Shown here: piece after piece, positions 62,978-64,000 of the stretch
Position numbering within the stretch: position 1 is the stretch's first letter
How the letters are laid out: every line of letters starts with the position of its first letter
Source: Gammaproteobacteria bacterium
Lineage (GTDB): Bacteria; Pseudomonadota; Gammaproteobacteria; DSM-16500
Reading direction: 5' to 3'
Length of the DNA stretch: 64,000 nucleotides
NCBI GenBank assembly: GCA_021156085.1
Contig: JAJNBC010000002.1
Location: 62,001 to 126,000 of the forward strand
Program-made: the position numbers and the translations under genes
The notes under the pieces: model-generated
The model's input: only the letters and a program-made list of their open reading frames with translations
Database searches by the model: none
Told to the model about the DNA's origin: nothing

Positions 62978-64000
62978 ATGAAAAATTTTGGCAAAATACC
63001 TCTGGTTCTGCTGGCTGAAATGATGATCGTGTCATTTCTGACGCCTTTTATGCCTTTAGTTATTCAACAATCATTTTATGCGCTTAGTCTTAGTATTAAA
63101 GCAAGTATTATTTTCCTTTTGCCACTCATTATTTTTGGGTTGTTATTTAAAACTGCTGTTGGCTTGGCACGCCAGGCAACGACTATTATTCTGCTTGTTG
63201 TGGGGTTGGTATGCTTATCTAATTTTACGTCTACTTTTCTTAGTCACTATGTAGGTGCCAGGATTTATCATTTTAATATGTCATTATTGCTGCCAAAAAC
63301 AGGGGGTGGGCTAGCGCCACTTTGGTTGTTTACTCTGCCCAAGCTGATTCCCAATGATAAAGCAATGCTTGCAGGGATTGTGCTTGGCATTTTTTTTGGC
63401 AATTATATGCCCTCCCATGCAAAAAAAATAGCGATGCAGCTTGAAACCATGATTAATAAATTATTGTCGTTTATTATTTATGTTATCCCTTTTTTCATCG
63501 CGGGTTTTATTGTTAAGTTAGCGTCCGATGGCGTAATTCACATGATTGTAAAAGATTATTCAGTGATTTTTGCTATTGTAGCGGTGACGCAGCTTGCTTA
63601 CATTTTTTCAGCTTATTTTATGGTGAACCGTTTTCAACTTGTTTGTACACTGCGGTCTGTTAGGAATATGCTACCTGCTGCGTTGACGGGGTTTAGCACT
63701 ATGTCGAGCGCAGCTGCCATGCCTTTTACTATTGCTGGGGTAAAGCGTAATTCCAAAAACTCCGATTTAGTTTCTTCTATTGTGCCTGCGACGGTAAATA
63801 TTCATTTAGTGGGAGATTGTTTTGCTATTCCTATTTTTGCTTATGCGGTGCTCAAAAGCTTTGGTTTTTCTGAGCCCACTTTAGCTATGTATTTGGTATT
63901 CACAACTTATTTCGTGCTTGCGAAATTTTCTGTGGCAGCTATTCCTGGCGGCGGTATTATTGTGATGCTTCCTATCTTGGAATCTTATCTGGGGTTTAAT
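62978..64000 (+). CDS. SDF-family dicarboxylate/amino acid:cation symporter (partial)
   Basis: Starts at ATG 62978 (MKNFGKIPLVLLAEMMIVSF) and is open to the window end (341 codons). It has at least seven hydrophobic helices. ALTGFSTMSSAAAMPFTIAG near 226 corresponds to the serine-rich hairpin motif of glutamate/aspartate transporters, and the VNIHLVGDCFAIPIFAYAVL segment near 268 replaces the usual N-M-D-G-T. AIPGGGIIVMLPILESYLG near 322 is hairpin 2. Substrates of this family are C4-dicarboxylates, glutamate or aspartate; the altered N-M-D-G-T motif leaves the substrate open. The C-terminus lies outside the window. Confidence 0.88.
   Translation, partial: MKNFGKIPLVLLAEMMIVSFLTPFMPLVIQQSFYALSLSIKASIIFLLPLIIFGLLFKTAVGLARQATTIILLVVGLVCLSNFTSTFLSHYVGARIYHFNMSLLLPKTGGGLAPLWLFTLPKLIPNDKAMLAGIVLGIFFGNYMPSHAKKIAMQLETMINKLLSFIIYVIPFFIAGFIVKLASDGVIHMIVKDYSVIFAIVAVTQLAYIFSAYFMVNRFQLVCTLRSVRNMLPAALTGFSTMSSAAAMPFTIAGVKRNSKNSDLVSSIVPATVNIHLVGDCFAIPIFAYAVLKSFGFSEPTLAMYLVFTTYFVLAKFSVAAIPGGGIIVMLPILESYLGFN

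Overview
The window is a dense stretch of a moderately AT-rich gammaproteobacterial chromosome. Gene order (argS-ftsN-hslVU, lptD-surA-pdxA divergent from amgK-murU, mrcA divergent from a pilM/hof cluster followed by aroK, yibN-grxC-secB-gpsA, ubiC-ubiA) is gammaproteobacterial. The mix of PdxB, HrcA-type control, repeat-rich cytoplasmic proteins and reduced gene clusters resembles Legionellales (Coxiellaceae/Aquicella/Berkiella-like). The family-level placement is inference. There is one tRNA gene and no rRNA, prophage or CRISPR array that I can see.

Layout. 1-6.3 kb: ygfB, argS, ftsN, hslVU, a DUF971 gene and rpiA. 6.3-9.9 kb: an accessory patch with a decayed DUF4143 ATPase, a gene broken by three frameshifts, and three minus-strand unknown genes. 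9.9-26.3 kb: rpe, waaA, a family-4 uracil-DNA glycosylase, coaD-ferredoxin, pdxA-surA-lptD, amgK-murU, tRNA-Arg(CCG), comM, rpoH-ftsY, rsmD and trpS. 26.3-31.6 kb: a 42-residue prepilin-like peptide, an unknown protein, a PH-like membrane protein, a rubredoxin-reductase-like flavoprotein, ubiC-ubiA and pdxB. 31.6-38.2 kb: mrcA and a compact pilus/DNA-uptake operon (short pilM, pilN, a pilO-pilP fusion, pilQ) with aroK. 38.2-43 kb: a Pro/Thr-rich lipoprotein, hemE, a YheT hydrolase, an IS982-family element and the repeat-protein gene it truncates. 43-57.4 kb: bioC, comF, rhodanese-grxC-secB-gpsA, two M16 peptidases, hemH, small secreted or membrane proteins, kdsB, murI, rlmJ, bcp and an archaeal/eukaryal-type proS. 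57.7-64 kb: a PRC-barrel gene, mpg, class I aldolase, a Phd/RelE module, nagK-nagA and the start of an SDF-family symporter.

How genes work together. Amino-sugar recycling (amgK, murU, nagK, nagA) feeds peptidoglycan synthesis (mrcA, murI, ftsN). Envelope biogenesis is covered by waaA, kdsB, lptD and surA. Cofactor genes serve PLP (pdxA, pdxB), haem (hemE, hemH), CoA, biotin and ubiquinone. Competence-type genes (comM, comF, pilMN-OP-Q) are scattered but all present. Heat-shock control is visible twice: a CIRCE operator sits in front of rpoH, and a sigma-32-like promoter sits in front of hslVU.

The least explained structure is a family of about 147-bp, TA-flanked, almost fully palindromic repeats (best copies at 54526 and 62749). 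Decayed copies and lone ends occur at 12961, 22170, 38013, 38729 and 60651. Other points of interest are the CIRCE element before rpoH, the PilO-PilP fusion, the prepilin-like micro-gene and the unusual ProRS.
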